Shown here piece by piece: positions 51,960 to 61,151 of a DNA stretch of 64,000 nucleotides (positions within the stretch are counted from its first letter, which is position 1; each line of letters opens with the position of its first letter). Under the pieces are notes generated by a model. It searched no databases, was not told where the DNA came from, and was given only the letters and a program-made list of their open reading frames with translations. A program made the position numbers and the translations under genes. The DNA comes from Spirosoma foliorum (lineage in GTDB: Bacteria > Bacteroidota > Bacteroidia > Cytophagales > Spirosomataceae), in assembly GCF_014117325.1 (NCBI RefSeq), contig NZ_CP059732.1, forward strand, positions 3,981,001 to 4,045,000, in the 5' to 3' direction.

Positions 51960-52072
51960 GCAATTTATATAGTAAAACACCTGATTTTAATTTCTTTTTA
52001 ATCTATTTGTATCACTAAATCGGTATAATAGTTGCTTGCTAGTAAAAAGACTTAAGCATATTTTTTTCCTCT

Positions 52073-52201
52073 ATGTTAACTTTTTCACTTGTTCGACCCA
52101 ATTTTCGTACAACCCCTCAAGGGTTACACATGTACATTCAACGCAGTAATGAACAAGGTTTCATATTAAGTCAATATGTATGCTCGGCATTTTACAATTG
52201 A
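52073..52201 (+). CDS. Possible 42-residue peptide
   Basis: The frame starts at ATG 52073 and ends at TGA 52201. The product begins MLTFSLVRPNFRTTPQGLHM and ends SAFYN; it has no recognised motif. A rho-independent terminator starts 22 nt after the stop, which is the main support. Without homologues it cannot be separated from a non-coding transcript. Confidence 0.25.
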   Translation: MLTFSLVRPNFRTTPQGLHMYIQRSNEQGFILSQYVCSAFYN

Positions 52202-52222
52202 TTTCTGTTCCAGATCTTCCCC

Positions 52223-52255
52223 AAGCCTCGTTAGTCATAAACGAGGCTTTTTGTT
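52223..52255 (+). terminator. Rho-independent terminator in the gap before the ATP-grasp gene
   Basis: AAGCCTCGTT (52223-52232) pairs with 52240-52249, then a run of Ts. No annotated gene upstream on the plus strand ends close by; DinB ends about 260 nt away. Confidence 0.85.
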
Positions 52256-52354
52256 TTTCTGCCTTAACAACTGCAACTTGCCTTAGTTAAGTAATCAACT
52301 TGCCATCTTATCGTTTTACCAACATCACTTTACTCAGCACTTAACTAATTCACT

Positions 52355-53440
52355 ATGAGCCCCAAATCCAAAATAGGTATTTTATTCGGTCAAGAGAACA
52401 CATTCCCACAGGCCTTTATCGATCGAGTCAACGAAAAGCAAAGTGCCTTTCCGGCCGAATTTGTCAGTATTGATCAGGTTGAACAAAGCGTGCCAACCGA
52501 TTATGCCGTTATCATCGACCGGATTTCGCAGGATGTACCTTTTTATAAGGCATTCTTAAAAAATGCAGCTTTAACTGGCACAGCTGTAGTCAATAACCCA
52601 TTCTGGTGGAGTGCCGATGAGAAATTTTTCAATAATGCTCTCGCCGTTCAACTCGGGGTTCCGGTTCCAAAAACCATTTTGCTACCCTCTAAAGAACGAC
52701 CAGACGATACCAACCATAACTCGTTTCGTAACCTGAAACACATGAACTGGGATGGTATTTTTCAGCATATTGGCTTCCCTGCCTTCATGAAACCTCATGC
52801 GGGCGGTGGCTGGAAAAGCGTCTATAAAGTCGATAATCCAGATGAGATGTTTAAAGCCTATGACGAAACAGGTCAGCTAGTTATGCTGTACCAGGAAGCC
52901 ATAGACTTTACCGATTATTTCCGATGCTATTGCATTGGTGGCAAAGATGTGCGCATTATGCCTTACGAACCTCGTAACCCGCATCACCTACGGTATGCCG
53001 CCGAAATGAAAACCACTGGCGACGCGGGCAAGAAACTCCTCGCCACCATGACCGATTACGTACTGAAATTAAACCACGGACTCGGGTACGATTTCAATAC
53101 GGTTGAGTTTGCCGTGCGCGACGGTATCCCCATCGCTATTGATTTCTGCAATCCGGCTCCTGATGCCGATATCCACTCGGTTGGACAGGAGAATTTCGAT
53201 TGGGTAGTCGAAGCGGCTGCTAACATGGCGATCGAACGGGCTAAAAAATTGCAGAAAGGTAAAGACAACCTTACCTGGGGAACATTTGTACGCGGATCGG
53301 TGATGAGTCAGGAAGCGGTAGAGACGACTCCGGAAGCGAAATCATCAAAGAGCCCCAAAACGAAGGAAGCGCCCAAAGAAGAAAAAGCACCTAAGGCCGA
53401 GAAAGTAAAAGAAGAGAAGCCAAAGAAGAGTAAGAAGTAG
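52355..53440 (+). CDS. ATP-grasp-family protein with Lys/Glu-rich tail
   Basis: The 361-residue protein opens with KIGILFGQENTFPQAFIDRV and VINRISQDV-like text, then has an ATP-grasp core: WDGIFQHIGFPAFMKPHAGG, QLVMLYQEAIDFTDYFRCYC and DFNTVEFAVRDGIPIAIDFCNPAPD with the metal-binding Glu and Asn. It resembles RimK/glutathione synthetase-like ligases. Residues from about 315 form a highly charged tail (KEEKAPKAEKVKEEKPKKSKK spread over 40 residues) with no fold. The substrate is unknown. Relatives often sit near carboxylate-amine ligases, but none is seen here. Confidence 0.83.
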   Translation: MSPKSKIGILFGQENTFPQAFIDRVNEKQSAFPAEFVSIDQVEQSVPTDYAVIIDRISQDVPFYKAFLKNAALTGTAVVNNPFWWSADEKFFNNALAVQLGVPVPKTILLPSKERPDDTNHNSFRNLKHMNWDGIFQHIGFPAFMKPHAGGGWKSVYKVDNPDEMFKAYDETGQLVMLYQEAIDFTDYFRCYCIGGKDVRIMPYEPRNPHHLRYAAEMKTTGDAGKKLLATMTDYVLKLNHGLGYDFNTVEFAVRDGIPIAIDFCNPAPDADIHSVGQENFDWVVEAAANMAIERAKKLQKGKDNLTWGTFVRGSVMSQEAVETTPEAKSSKSPKTKEAPKEEKAPKAEKVKEEKPKKSKK

Positions 53441-53441
53441 T

Positions 53442-53553
53442 GGTACAATGGATAATGGCTAATGGATAATGGATAATGGATAATGTAAATTAACCTATTG
53501 GTTATCAGCACAACCTCATCATTCATTATCCATTGTACATTATCCATTTTACC
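53442..53553. repeat. Inverted repeat of the GGATAATG word family after the ATP-grasp gene
   Basis: GGTACAATGGATAATG (53442-53457) pairs with 53538-53553 with one mismatch. The left side has four GGATAATG-type words, the right side three. It starts 2 nt after the ATP-grasp stop and ends 1 nt before the next ATG. Confidence 0.88.
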
Positions 53554-53554
53554 T

Positions 53555-53977
53555 ATGCGCCCATTGTTCTATCTAGCCGCGCTGAGTATAGGCTTTACAG
53601 GCTGTAAACAATCTGCCCCTGTTGCACCTTCGGCCGATGGACTGACTGGCACCTGGATTGAGAAATCTGCTCGAAAGGACACGATTATCTTTAACCTTGA
53701 TCAAACTGGCAGTTCATCAGCAAACACGCTATTGGTTAACCGAGGTAGAGAGATTAACCCAGCGGGCTATCTTGCCCCAAAACTCGGTAGTGGCTTCTAC
53801 CGATACTACCTAAAGGGTGATACGATCAGTGTTTACGACATGTACGCTAGCACTATTTATTACGCCCCCTTTTACATCGAGCAAAAGGGGAATGAGCTAT
53901 ACCTCGACAATTTCTTTGAAGTTGGATTCCGTCATCCTGCTACCGCTACCCGAACATTGGTACGACTTACTAACTAG
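53555..53977 (+). CDS. Small lipoprotein
   Basis: From the ATG at 53555 the protein has 140 residues with a lipoprotein signal (LFYLAALSIGFTGCKQSAP). The mature part is beta-rich and resembles lipocalin-like domains of small Bacteroidota lipoproteins (LTGTWIEKSARKDTIIFNLD, FYIEQKGNELYLDNFFEVGF). It is probably outer-membrane or periplasmic. The longer frame to 53498 includes part of a hairpin and is rejected. Confidence 0.75.
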   Translation: MRPLFYLAALSIGFTGCKQSAPVAPSADGLTGTWIEKSARKDTIIFNLDQTGSSSANTLLVNRGREINPAGYLAPKLGSGFYRYYLKGDTISVYDMYASTIYYAPFYIEQKGNELYLDNFFEVGFRHPATATRTLVRLTN

Positions 53978-54442
53978 ATTTGTTAAGGGGTTAATTGTAC
54001 CCACGGGCTTCAGCTCGTGTTTCAATGCATACATGACTAAAAGTCATCTTTATTTGGCGTAGGCCAGAAGCTACGCTCAGCGGGGACAGCGAAATCCCAT
54101 CCATTCAAGACAGTCCGGCGGTTCAGTCGGCAAAGATTTTCTTCTCTTCCAGATCGCGAATGCTGGCGTGAATCAAAATTAACGAGCCCTCAAAATGCTC
54201 CGCCAACTGTTGAGTATAAATAGCCATAAACAAGCGCAAATTTCCCGGTTTCTGTTCTTTCCGAATAAACTGCGTATGAGCAATTTTACCGAATAATATT
54301 GGGAATATTAGCCCACTTATGGTTCACCGTTTGTCACAAAATAAAACTTCTATATTAATCAGTTCACGTTTTTTAGCCATATTCGTGCTTTTTCCGGGAG
54401 TATATTAAGCTCTCTCATCAACAATCATCTTCTTCTGAGTAC
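53978..54442. other. Intergenic region before the first tldD, with a possible gene remnant
   Basis: No intact gene is visible. Small palindromes lie at 54003-54060. An open frame that reads like protein lies on the minus strand at 54123-54320. No clear promoter box precedes tldD. Confidence 0.5.
54123..54320 (-). pseudogene. Possible 3' remnant of an unidentified gene
   Basis: An open frame of 66 codons ends at TGA 54123. Its last half reads MAIYTQQLAEHFEGSLILIH then ASIRDLEEKKIFAD, with normal amino acid mix and amphipathic spacing. There is no start codon upstream that makes a sensible protein, and the frame is bounded by a stop upstream. It could be the remains of a deleted gene, or chance. 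I do not recognise the family. Confidence 0.28.
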
Positions 54443-56101
54443 ATGCAAAGACGAGATTTTATCCAGTTGTCTGGCTTAGGCATTGGTGGCCTGCTAACAG
54501 CTGGTGTCCCCGTGTTCGGCAATTCAGTATCAGCCGAGTACCTGCGTGAAGCCAGCGGCCGGGGCGTAGGCATCGATACAGCCGCCAAGAAACGCTTAGC
54601 CGACATCGCTCTTAACGCAGCCAAAAGTAAAGGGGCCACCTACACCGACGTTCGAATTGGACGCTATCTACAACAATTCGTTTTCACCCGCGAAACCAAA
54701 GTACAGAACATCACTAGCGCCGAATCATTTGGCGTAGGTATCCGGGTTATTGCTAATGGAACCTGGGGTTTTGCCGCCACCAGCAATGTCACGCCAGACG
54801 CCATTGCCAAATGTGCCGAAACAGCCGTAGCCATTGCCAAAGCGAATGCCAAACTTCAAACGGAGCCGGTTGTCTTGGCACCACAGAAAGGTGTTGGTGA
54901 AGTAAGCTGGAAGACGCCCATCAAGAAAAACGCCTTCGACATTCCGGTTCAGCAGAAGATTGATCTGCTGATGAATGTGAATGGAGAAGCAATGAAAAAC
55001 GGAGCGGCTTTCGTTACCTCGAACCTGTTTTTCATCAACGAGCAAAAGTATTTTGCCTCGACCGATGGCTCATACATCGATCAGGATGTTCACCGGATCT
55101 GGCCAACGTTTACGGTATCGGTTGTTGACCGGGCAGCCGGAAAGTTTAAAACCCGCGATGCCATTAGTTCGCCGATGGGTATGGGGTATGAATACCTCGA
55201 CGGCCTGGATTCGGAGAAAATCAAAGCGCCTAACGGACTAATTGGTTACCGAAACTCCTACGACATGGTGGAGGATGCCATTATGGCGTCCAAACAGGCC
55301 AAGGAAAAATTAACCGCCAAAACCGTCCAGCCGGGTAAGTATGACCTTGTACTAGATCCCAATCACCTCGGCCTGACCATCCACGAATCGGTTGGTCACC
55401 CCACCGAACTCGATCGGGTGTTAGGTTACGAAGCCAACTACGCCGGAACCAGTTTTGCCACCTTAGATAAGTGGAAAACCAAAACCTTCAACTACGGCAG
55501 CAAATTAGTCAACATTGTAGCCGATAAAACGCAGCCTTACACACTCGGAACCGTTGGCTATGACGACGAAGGCGTTCCCTGCAAAAAGTGGGACTTGATT
55601 AAAGATGGCATTCTGGTGAACTACCAGGCTATCCGTGATCAGGCGGCTATTCTGGGCGAAAAGGAATCAAACGGTTGCTGCTATGCCGACAATTGGGATT
55701 CGGTGCAGTTCCAGCGCATGCCGAACGTATCACTACAGCCAGGTACTGAAAAACGCTCGGTTTTCGACATGATTAAAGGTGTCGACAAAGGCATTTACAT
55801 CATTGGCCGGGGTTCGTATTCCATTGACCAGCAACGCTATAACTTCCAGTTCGGCGGTCAATTATTCTACGAAATCAAGAATGGCGAAATCGTTGGTATG
55901 CTCGACGATGTAGCTTACCAATCGAACACCCAGGAATTCTGGAACTCCTGCGCCCAGCTTTGCGACAAAGATGACTACCGCACATTCGGTTCGTTCTTCG
56001 ATGGTAAAGGCCAGCCCTCGCAGGTCAGCGCCGTTTCGCACGGCAGTGCAACTACCCGTTTCAACGGCGTTAACGTAATCAATACTGGACGGAAAATTTA
56101 A
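54443..56101 (+). CDS. tldD: Tat-exported TldD-type metalloprotease (copy 1)
   Basis: The 552-residue protein has a twin-arginine signal (MQRRDFIQLSGLGIGGLLTA). The catalytic domain holds the zinc motif TIHESVGHPTELD (H314, E315, H319), and the C-terminal region has FWNSCAQLCDKDDYRTFGSF, where a Cys is expected to be the third zinc ligand. TldD works with TldE as a metal-dependent protease or peptidase; in E. coli the pair matures microcin B17 and degrades CcdA. A Tat signal is not found in the E. coli protein, so this pair acts outside the cytoplasm. The TldE-type partner follows. Confidence 0.93.
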   Translation: MQRRDFIQLSGLGIGGLLTAGVPVFGNSVSAEYLREASGRGVGIDTAAKKRLADIALNAAKSKGATYTDVRIGRYLQQFVFTRETKVQNITSAESFGVGIRVIANGTWGFAATSNVTPDAIAKCAETAVAIAKANAKLQTEPVVLAPQKGVGEVSWKTPIKKNAFDIPVQQKIDLLMNVNGEAMKNGAAFVTSNLFFINEQKYFASTDGSYIDQDVHRIWPTFTVSVVDRAAGKFKTRDAISSPMGMGYEYLDGLDSEKIKAPNGLIGYRNSYDMVEDAIMASKQAKEKLTAKTVQPGKYDLVLDPNHLGLTIHESVGHPTELDRVLGYEANYAGTSFATLDKWKTKTFNYGSKLVNIVADKTQPYTLGTVGYDDEGVPCKKWDLIKDGILVNYQAIRDQAAILGEKESNGCCYADNWDSVQFQRMPNVSLQPGTEKRSVFDMIKGVDKGIYIIGRGSYSIDQQRYNFQFGGQLFYEIKNGEIVGMLDDVAYQSNTQEFWNSCAQLCDKDDYRTFGSFFDGKGQPSQVSAVSHGSATTRFNGVNVINTGRKI

Positions 56102-56117
56102 GAGAATTTACGATGTA

Positions 56118-56176
56118 CGAATTACGGTTTACGAGTTACCATTCGTAGAAAATCGTAACTCGTAAACCGTAATTCG
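56118..56176. repeat. Inverted repeat of the TTTACGA word family between tldD1 and tldE1
   Basis: CGAATTACGGTTTACGAGTTAC (22 nt, 56118-56139) pairs exactly with 56155-56176, and flanking TTTACGA-type words continue outwards to both genes. Spacer 15 nt. Related elements are at 14529 and 59259. Confidence 0.92.
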
Positions 56177-56185
56177 CAAATCAAT

Positions 56186-57520
56186 ATGGCAATCATCCTA
56201 ACCAAAGAAGAAGCAAAGAAGATAATTGACAAGGTGCTCTCGTACTCGAAGTCCGATGAGATGAGTGTCAACTTGTCGGGTGGGCGTACAGGAAATATCC
56301 GATATGCACGTAACTCGGTTTCGACCAGTGGCGAAAGCACTAACTTGTCGCTAGGCGTAACCTCAGTTTACGGAAAACGCTCCGGTACAGCGACCATCAA
56401 TGAATTTGATGACGCATCGCTGGAAAAGACCGTTCGACGGGCCGAAGAAATTGCCAAACTAGCTCCCGAAAACCCGGAGTATATGCCTATGTTGGGGCCT
56501 CAGACGTACCTGAATACGGACCCTTATTCCGAAAATACCGCCAAAATGGACCCGAACTTTCGGGCTCAGGCAACCTTCGAAAGTCTTGATCCCTGCCGGA
56601 AAAAGAACCTGACGGCTGCGGGTTATATGGAGGACTCAACCCGGTTCAATGCCATCGGGAATACCAAAGGGCTCTTTGCGTACAACCGGGAAACCTCGGT
56701 TGAGTTTTCGATTACCGTGCGCACAGCCGACGGCATGGGTTCTGGCTACGCTACGCAGGACGTAACCGACGTATCGAAGCTTAGCACGAAAAACATGACC
56801 GAAATTGCTATGCAGAAGGCAATGGCATCGTCGAGCGCACGAGCATTGGAACCGGGCAAATACACGGTTATTCTGGAACCGGCAGCGCTTGTTTCAAACG
56901 TCGATGCATCGCTGATGGTTGCCTTGGTTCGGTCGATGGATGCGCGGAATGCCGATGAAGGCCGTTCCTTTTTGAGCAAGAAAGGTGGTGGCACTCGTCT
57001 GGGCGAAAAACTTTTCGATGAACGCGTTACGATCTATTCTGACCCTACCAATCTCGAAGTACCGAACGGTGCATTCAGTGGCGATGGGCGTCCGCAGGAA
57101 AAAGTAACCTGGATTGAAAAAGGAGTCGTAAAAAACATGCCTTACTCCCGTTATTGGGCCGAGAAGAAAGGTGTACATGCCACTCCCGCGGGCGGTAACT
57201 TCATTATGGAAGGCGGTACGCAATCGCTGGCCGATATGATCAAAAGCACGGAGAAAGGGATTCTGGTTACTCGCCTTTGGTACATCCGTCCAGTCGATCC
57301 ACAGACGTTACTCTATACGGGCCTGACCCGCGACGGGACGTTCTACATTGAAAACGGTCAGATTAAGTTTCCGGTCAAGAATTTCCGCTTCAACGAAAGC
57401 CCGGTCATCATGCTCAACAACCTCGAAGCCATGGGTAAACCCGTTCGAATCGGAGGAAATTTAGTCCCCCCCTTGAAAATCAGAGACTTCACCTTCACCA
57501 GCTTATCAGACGCCGTATAA
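56186..57520 (+). CDS. tldE: TldE/PmbA-type partner protein (copy 1)
   Basis: The 444-residue protein lacks the zinc motif and any signal peptide. It has SATINEFDDASLEKTVRRAE-like text, LGPQTYLNTDPYSENTAKMD and EGRSFLSKKGGGTRLGEKLF, which belong to the TldE/PmbA branch. TldE is the inactive or regulatory half of the TldD-TldE dimer. Without its own signal it might be exported with TldD by hitch-hiking on the Tat route, or stay in the cytoplasm; the sequence does not decide. The Gly-rich loop before RPQEKVTW is short here (SGDG). Confidence 0.9.
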   Translation: MAIILTKEEAKKIIDKVLSYSKSDEMSVNLSGGRTGNIRYARNSVSTSGESTNLSLGVTSVYGKRSGTATINEFDDASLEKTVRRAEEIAKLAPENPEYMPMLGPQTYLNTDPYSENTAKMDPNFRAQATFESLDPCRKKNLTAAGYMEDSTRFNAIGNTKGLFAYNRETSVEFSITVRTADGMGSGYATQDVTDVSKLSTKNMTEIAMQKAMASSSARALEPGKYTVILEPAALVSNVDASLMVALVRSMDARNADEGRSFLSKKGGGTRLGEKLFDERVTIYSDPTNLEVPNGAFSGDGRPQEKVTWIEKGVVKNMPYSRYWAEKKGVHATPAGGNFIMEGGTQSLADMIKSTEKGILVTRLWYIRPVDPQTLLYTGLTRDGTFYIENGQIKFPVKNFRFNESPVIMLNNLEAMGKPVRIGGNLVPPLKIRDFTFTSLSDAV

Positions 57521-57610
57521 AAGTCGTTAGTCGTCAGTCAATAGTTGCTAGAAAGACTATTGATTGGCACTTTTTCAGCTTACGACTACCGACTACTTAC
57601 TATCGACTAA
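57521..57610. repeat. Degenerate inverted repeat of the TAGTCG word family between tldE1 and tldD2
   Basis: The left side (57521-57548) has GTCGTTAGTCGTCAGTC, and the right side up to 57610 has CGACTA-type words in mirror order. An inner pair of 8 nt, TCAATAGT/ACTATTGA, lies at 57538 and 57556. Outer pairing is only partial. Confidence 0.6.
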
Positions 57611-57616
57611 AAACAC

Positions 57617-59257
57617 ATGAATCGTCGCGATTTTAACCAACTATTGGGCATGGGAGCCGCAGGCATTATGATGCCTTCCCTTCCTGCTTTTTCCCGTACT
57701 GTATCTGCCGAGGCCCTGCTGGAACCAGGCCTGGATGTGGCTGTAAAGAAACGCCTGGCCGATGCCGCTCTGAACGCAGCTAAATCAATGGGAGCCACCT
57801 ACGCCGATGTGCGTATTGGTCGCTACCTGAATCAGTTTGTTCTGACCCGTGAAAACAAGGTGCAGGGTATTATCAATTCCGAATCATTCGGCGTTGGGAT
57901 TCGTGTTATTGTCAACGGTTGCTGGGGCTTTGCTTCAGTAGGCGATGCCCGCGATGAATCTGTTGTCGCGAAAGCAGCTAAAACAGCCGTATCTATTGCA
58001 AAAGCGAATGCTCGACTGCTAACCGAGCCGGTGCAATTAGCCCCACAGAAAGGCTTCGGCGAAGTAAGCTGGAAAGCGCCCATCAAACGAAACGCCTTTG
58101 AAGTTCCGGTTAAGGAAAAAGTCGATTTGTTGCTCTCCTGCAACGCTGCGGCTATGCAAAACGGTGCCAATTTCGTGAACAACGTGCTGTTCCAGGTTAA
58201 CGAGCAGAAGTATTTTGCCTCAACAGACGGCACCTATGCCGATCAGGATATTCACCGGATTGGACCAAGTTTCACTGTAACTGCCGTTGATGCACAAAGT
58301 GGAAAGTTCTCGACGCGTAATTCGTTGAGTTCGCCAATGGGTATGGGCTATGATTACTTACAAGTAAACCCTGCCGACAAGCAAACCGGTGTTACGACTC
58401 GCTATAACAAGGGTTATGACATGCTCGAAGACATTACCGCAGCCGCCAAACAAGCCAAAGACAAACTGACAGCGAAGTCGGTTGAAGCGGGTAAGTATGA
58501 TCTTGTTCTTGACCCATCCCACTTGTGGTTAACCATTCACGAATCCGTAGGTCACCCGCTCGAACTCGACCGTGTATTGGGCTACGAAGCCAACTATGCC
58601 GGAACCAGCTTCGCTACCCTCGATAAGTGGCAAACGAAAACCTTCAACTACGGTAGCAAAGAAGTAAATCTGGTGGCCGACAAAACGCAGGAATACTCGC
58701 TGGGTGCAGTTGGCTGGGATGATGAAGGGGTGAAAACCAAGAAATGGGATCTGGTCAGAGATGGCATTTTGGTCAACTACCAGGCCATTCGCGATCAGGT
58801 GCACATCATTGGCGAGAAAGAATCGCAGGGTTGCTGCTACGCCGATAACTGGAGTTCAGTGCAATTCCAGCGTATGGCTAACGTATCGTTGGAAGCGGGT
58901 AAGAAAAAGCTTTCGGTTGATGAGATGATTAAGGATGTAAAAAAAGGCATTTACATCATCGGCGACGGTTCGTTCTCCATTGACCAACAACGCTATAACT
59001 TCCAGTTCGGCGGTCAATTATTCTACGAAATCAAAGATGGCCAGATCGTTGGTATGCTGAAAGATGTGGCCTATCAGGCGAACACACGCGAATTCTGGAA
59101 TTCCTGCGTAGCTGTATGCGACCAGAGCGATTACCGCCTTGGTGGTGCCTTTAACGATGGAAAAGGTCAGCCACCACAATCGAGCGCGGTATCGCACGGC
59201 AGTGCAACAGCGCGTTTCAACGGTGTTAACGTGATCAATACAGCAAGAAAAATATAA
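57617..59257 (+). CDS. tldD: Tat-exported TldD-type metalloprotease (copy 2)
   Basis: The 546-residue protein has a Tat signal (MNRRDFNQLLGMGAAGIMMP) and the zinc motif TIHESVGHPLELD (H308 onward). The C-terminal cysteines (NSCVAVCDQSDYRLGGAF) are kept. It is close to copy 1 across its length, most clearly around the zinc site and in EKESQGCCYADNWSSVQFQR. All catalytic positions are intact, so it is not a decaying duplicate. It is followed by its own TldE partner. Confidence 0.92.
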   Translation: MNRRDFNQLLGMGAAGIMMPSLPAFSRTVSAEALLEPGLDVAVKKRLADAALNAAKSMGATYADVRIGRYLNQFVLTRENKVQGIINSESFGVGIRVIVNGCWGFASVGDARDESVVAKAAKTAVSIAKANARLLTEPVQLAPQKGFGEVSWKAPIKRNAFEVPVKEKVDLLLSCNAAAMQNGANFVNNVLFQVNEQKYFASTDGTYADQDIHRIGPSFTVTAVDAQSGKFSTRNSLSSPMGMGYDYLQVNPADKQTGVTTRYNKGYDMLEDITAAAKQAKDKLTAKSVEAGKYDLVLDPSHLWLTIHESVGHPLELDRVLGYEANYAGTSFATLDKWQTKTFNYGSKEVNLVADKTQEYSLGAVGWDDEGVKTKKWDLVRDGILVNYQAIRDQVHIIGEKESQGCCYADNWSSVQFQRMANVSLEAGKKKLSVDEMIKDVKKGIYIIGDGSFSIDQQRYNFQFGGQLFYEIKDGQIVGMLKDVAYQANTREFWNSCVAVCDQSDYRLGGAFNDGKGQPPQSSAVSHGSATARFNGVNVINTARKI

Positions 59258-59258
59258 G

Positions 59259-59367
59259 GATTTACGATGTACGCATTACGATGTTCGATTTAATAGGGCA
59301 ATCATGAACTCACAAGTAGATACATCGTATGCGAAACTCGCAATTCGTAAACCGTAATTCGTAAATC
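59259..59367. repeat. Degenerate inverted repeat of the TTTACGA word family between tldD2 and tldE2
   Basis: GATTTACGATGTACGCATTA (59259 onward) is mirrored by the right side ending at 59367, where the words are TTTACGA-type in reverse order, but lengths differ (26 nt against 46 nt) and pairing is broken. It abuts the tldD2 stop and the tldE2 start. Confidence 0.75.
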
Positions 59368-59370
59368 ATT

Positions 59371-60732
59371 ATGGCCATCTTAACGAAAGAAGAAGCAAAA
59401 AAAATAGTCGATAAAGTACTGGCTTATTCGAAAGCCGACGAAATGAGTGTCAGCCTGAACGGAAACCGGACAGGTAACATTCGTTACGCGCGCAACTCGG
59501 TTTCGACCAGTGGCGAATCGGACAACTTGTCGCTGGCAGTCACCGCCGTATATGGCAAGCGTTCGGGCACGGCAACCATCAACGAGTTTGATGACGCATC
59601 GCTGGAAAAGACCGTTCGGCGGGCCGAAGAAATTGCCAAACTAGCCCCCGAAAACCCAGAGTACATGCCTATGCTGGGACCTCAGACGTATCTGGAGACG
59701 GGAACGTACTCGGAGAGCACGGCTAAAATTGACCCTGAGTTCCGGGCCAAAGCTGCCTTCGATAGCATTGATCCTTGTAAAAAGAAAAATCTGACGGCTG
59801 CGGGTTATATGGAAGACACCACTGGCTTCGCCTGCATCGGCAACAGTAAGGGGTTATTCGGGTACAATCGGTCTACAGGAGTCGATTTTTCCATTACTGT
59901 CCGTACCGCCGACGGCCTGGGTTCAGGTTATGCTAACCCAGATGTAAACGACGTTAGCAAGCTCAATACCAAAGTAACCACCGAAATTGCCATGCAAAAA
60001 GCATTGGCATCGGCAAGTGCACGGGCGTTGGAGCCGGGTAAATACACGGTTATTCTGGAACCAACCGCTTCGGTGGAATTACTCCAGAATATGATGCGGA
60101 GCATGGATGCCCGGAATGCCGACGAAGGCCGGAGCTTCCTGAGCAAGAAAGGGGGCGGCACTCGTCTGGGTGAAAAACTCTTCGATGAGCGTGTTACCTT
60201 CATCTCCGACCCAATGAATCCCGAATTACCCCTATCGCCATTTGGCGGAGGAGGTGGTGGCGGTGGCCAGGGCCGCTTTGGTGGCGGTGGTGGCGATGGT
60301 CTGCCCCAGGAAAAACGGACCTGGATTGAGAATGGTGTTGTTAAGAACATGTACTATTCTCGCTACTGGGCTGATAAGAAAGGTGTTAAGCCAATTCCGG
60401 CACCGGGCGGTTTCATCATGCTGGGTGGTACCCAATCATTGGCCGACCTGATCAAGAGCACAGATAAAGGCATTCTGGTAACCCGGTTCTGGTACATCCG
60501 CGCTGTTGACCCACAAACGCAATTGTACACGGGCCTTACCCGCGATGGGACGTTCTACATCGAAAACGGTCAGATCAAGTTCCCGATCAAGAATTTCCGG
60601 TTCAACGAAAGTCCGGTTATAATGCTCAACAACGTAGAAGCCTTGGGCAAACCCGTTCGGGCAGGTGGTAATTTGATCCCACCCATGAAGATTCGGGACT
60701 TTACGTTCACGAGCCTGTCAGATGCCGTGTAG
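59371..60732 (+). CDS. tldE: TldE/PmbA-type partner protein (copy 2) with Gly-rich loop
   Basis: The 453-residue protein matches the first TldE copy almost throughout, for example VRRAEEIAKLAPENPEYMPM. It differs by an insert before the QEKRTWIENGVV block, with two runs of Gly (GGGGGGGG and GGGGG) split by QGRF. The loop adds about ten residues compared with copy 1. It has no zinc motif and no signal peptide. A terminator follows 25 nt after the stop, ending the two-pair transcript. Confidence 0.9.
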   Translation: MAILTKEEAKKIVDKVLAYSKADEMSVSLNGNRTGNIRYARNSVSTSGESDNLSLAVTAVYGKRSGTATINEFDDASLEKTVRRAEEIAKLAPENPEYMPMLGPQTYLETGTYSESTAKIDPEFRAKAAFDSIDPCKKKNLTAAGYMEDTTGFACIGNSKGLFGYNRSTGVDFSITVRTADGLGSGYANPDVNDVSKLNTKVTTEIAMQKALASASARALEPGKYTVILEPTASVELLQNMMRSMDARNADEGRSFLSKKGGGTRLGEKLFDERVTFISDPMNPELPLSPFGGGGGGGGQGRFGGGGGDGLPQEKRTWIENGVVKNMYYSRYWADKKGVKPIPAPGGFIMLGGTQSLADLIKSTDKGILVTRFWYIRAVDPQTQLYTGLTRDGTFYIENGQIKFPIKNFRFNESPVIMLNNVEALGKPVRAGGNLIPPMKIRDFTFTSLSDAV

Positions 60733-60755
60733 ATTTAGTTGATTCATTTTGTACA

Positions 60756-60798
60756 AAAGCGAAGGCCATTATCGGGAGATAACGGCCTTCGCTTTTTT
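60756..60798 (+). terminator. Rho-independent terminator after tldE2
   Basis: AAAGCGAAGGCC (60756-60767) pairs with GGCCTTCGCTTT (60784-60795) and runs into Ts. It separates the first four tld genes from the third pair. Confidence 0.9.
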
Positions 60799-61137
60799 GT
60801 TTTTGTCTGGGCTAAACTCTGGTCGTATCCTCGTTTCGTGTCCCCGATATAGGCGCTAAGTAATTACCTATACATAAACACGTTACGTCAGATAACCCTT
60901 AATTCGAGCGGCCATAAACTGCCGTTCAGTTGAGTTTTACAACTAATTTCCCCTGTTTTATCAATTAACAAATAATTAGTTGACTATATACATTAATTCA
61001 AAATTAATTATATGAAATTTATTTTTTATAGGTATTTAATTTCATAATTTAAATCGATTTTAAAATAAATCGCCTACATCTCTCCACTTCCATTGCTACT
61101 AAAGTCGACTACTCGTTTTTGCTCAATTTAACCATAT

Positions 61138-61143
61138 AGGAGA
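61138..61143 (+). promoter_or_regulatory. Shine-Dalgarno site deciding a TTG start for tldD3
   Basis: AGGAGA lies 8 nt before the TTG at 61152. No in-frame ATG precedes the conserved start of the protein, so TTG is the likely initiation codon. Confidence 0.65.
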
Positions 61144-61151
61144 AATACAAC

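Larger units (their letters stand above)
51960..52354. other. Intergenic region with a candidate short ORF and terminator
   Basis: This stretch of nearly 400 bases is AT-rich near its start (51960-52060). It holds a possible 42-codon ORF at 52073-52201 and a terminator at 52223-52255. That arrangement would fit either a small protein or a small RNA. Confidence 0.6.
60733..61151. other. Terminator and AT-rich promoter region before tldD3
   Basis: The first part holds the terminator; 60930-61080 is strongly AT-rich with no gene or matching promoter box. A Shine-Dalgarno sequence lies at 61138-61143. Confidence 0.7.

Noticed and set aside
54003..54080. Palindromes around CACGGGCTTCAGCTCGTG in the gap before tldD1
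   Set aside because: The pieces look like a worn element of the same kind but no second arm could be aligned, so it is not listed.
14529..59367. TTTACGA word runs considered as a CRISPR array
   Set aside because: There are no repeats of constant length separated by unique spacers and no cas genes; the words are inside inverted repeats and vary.
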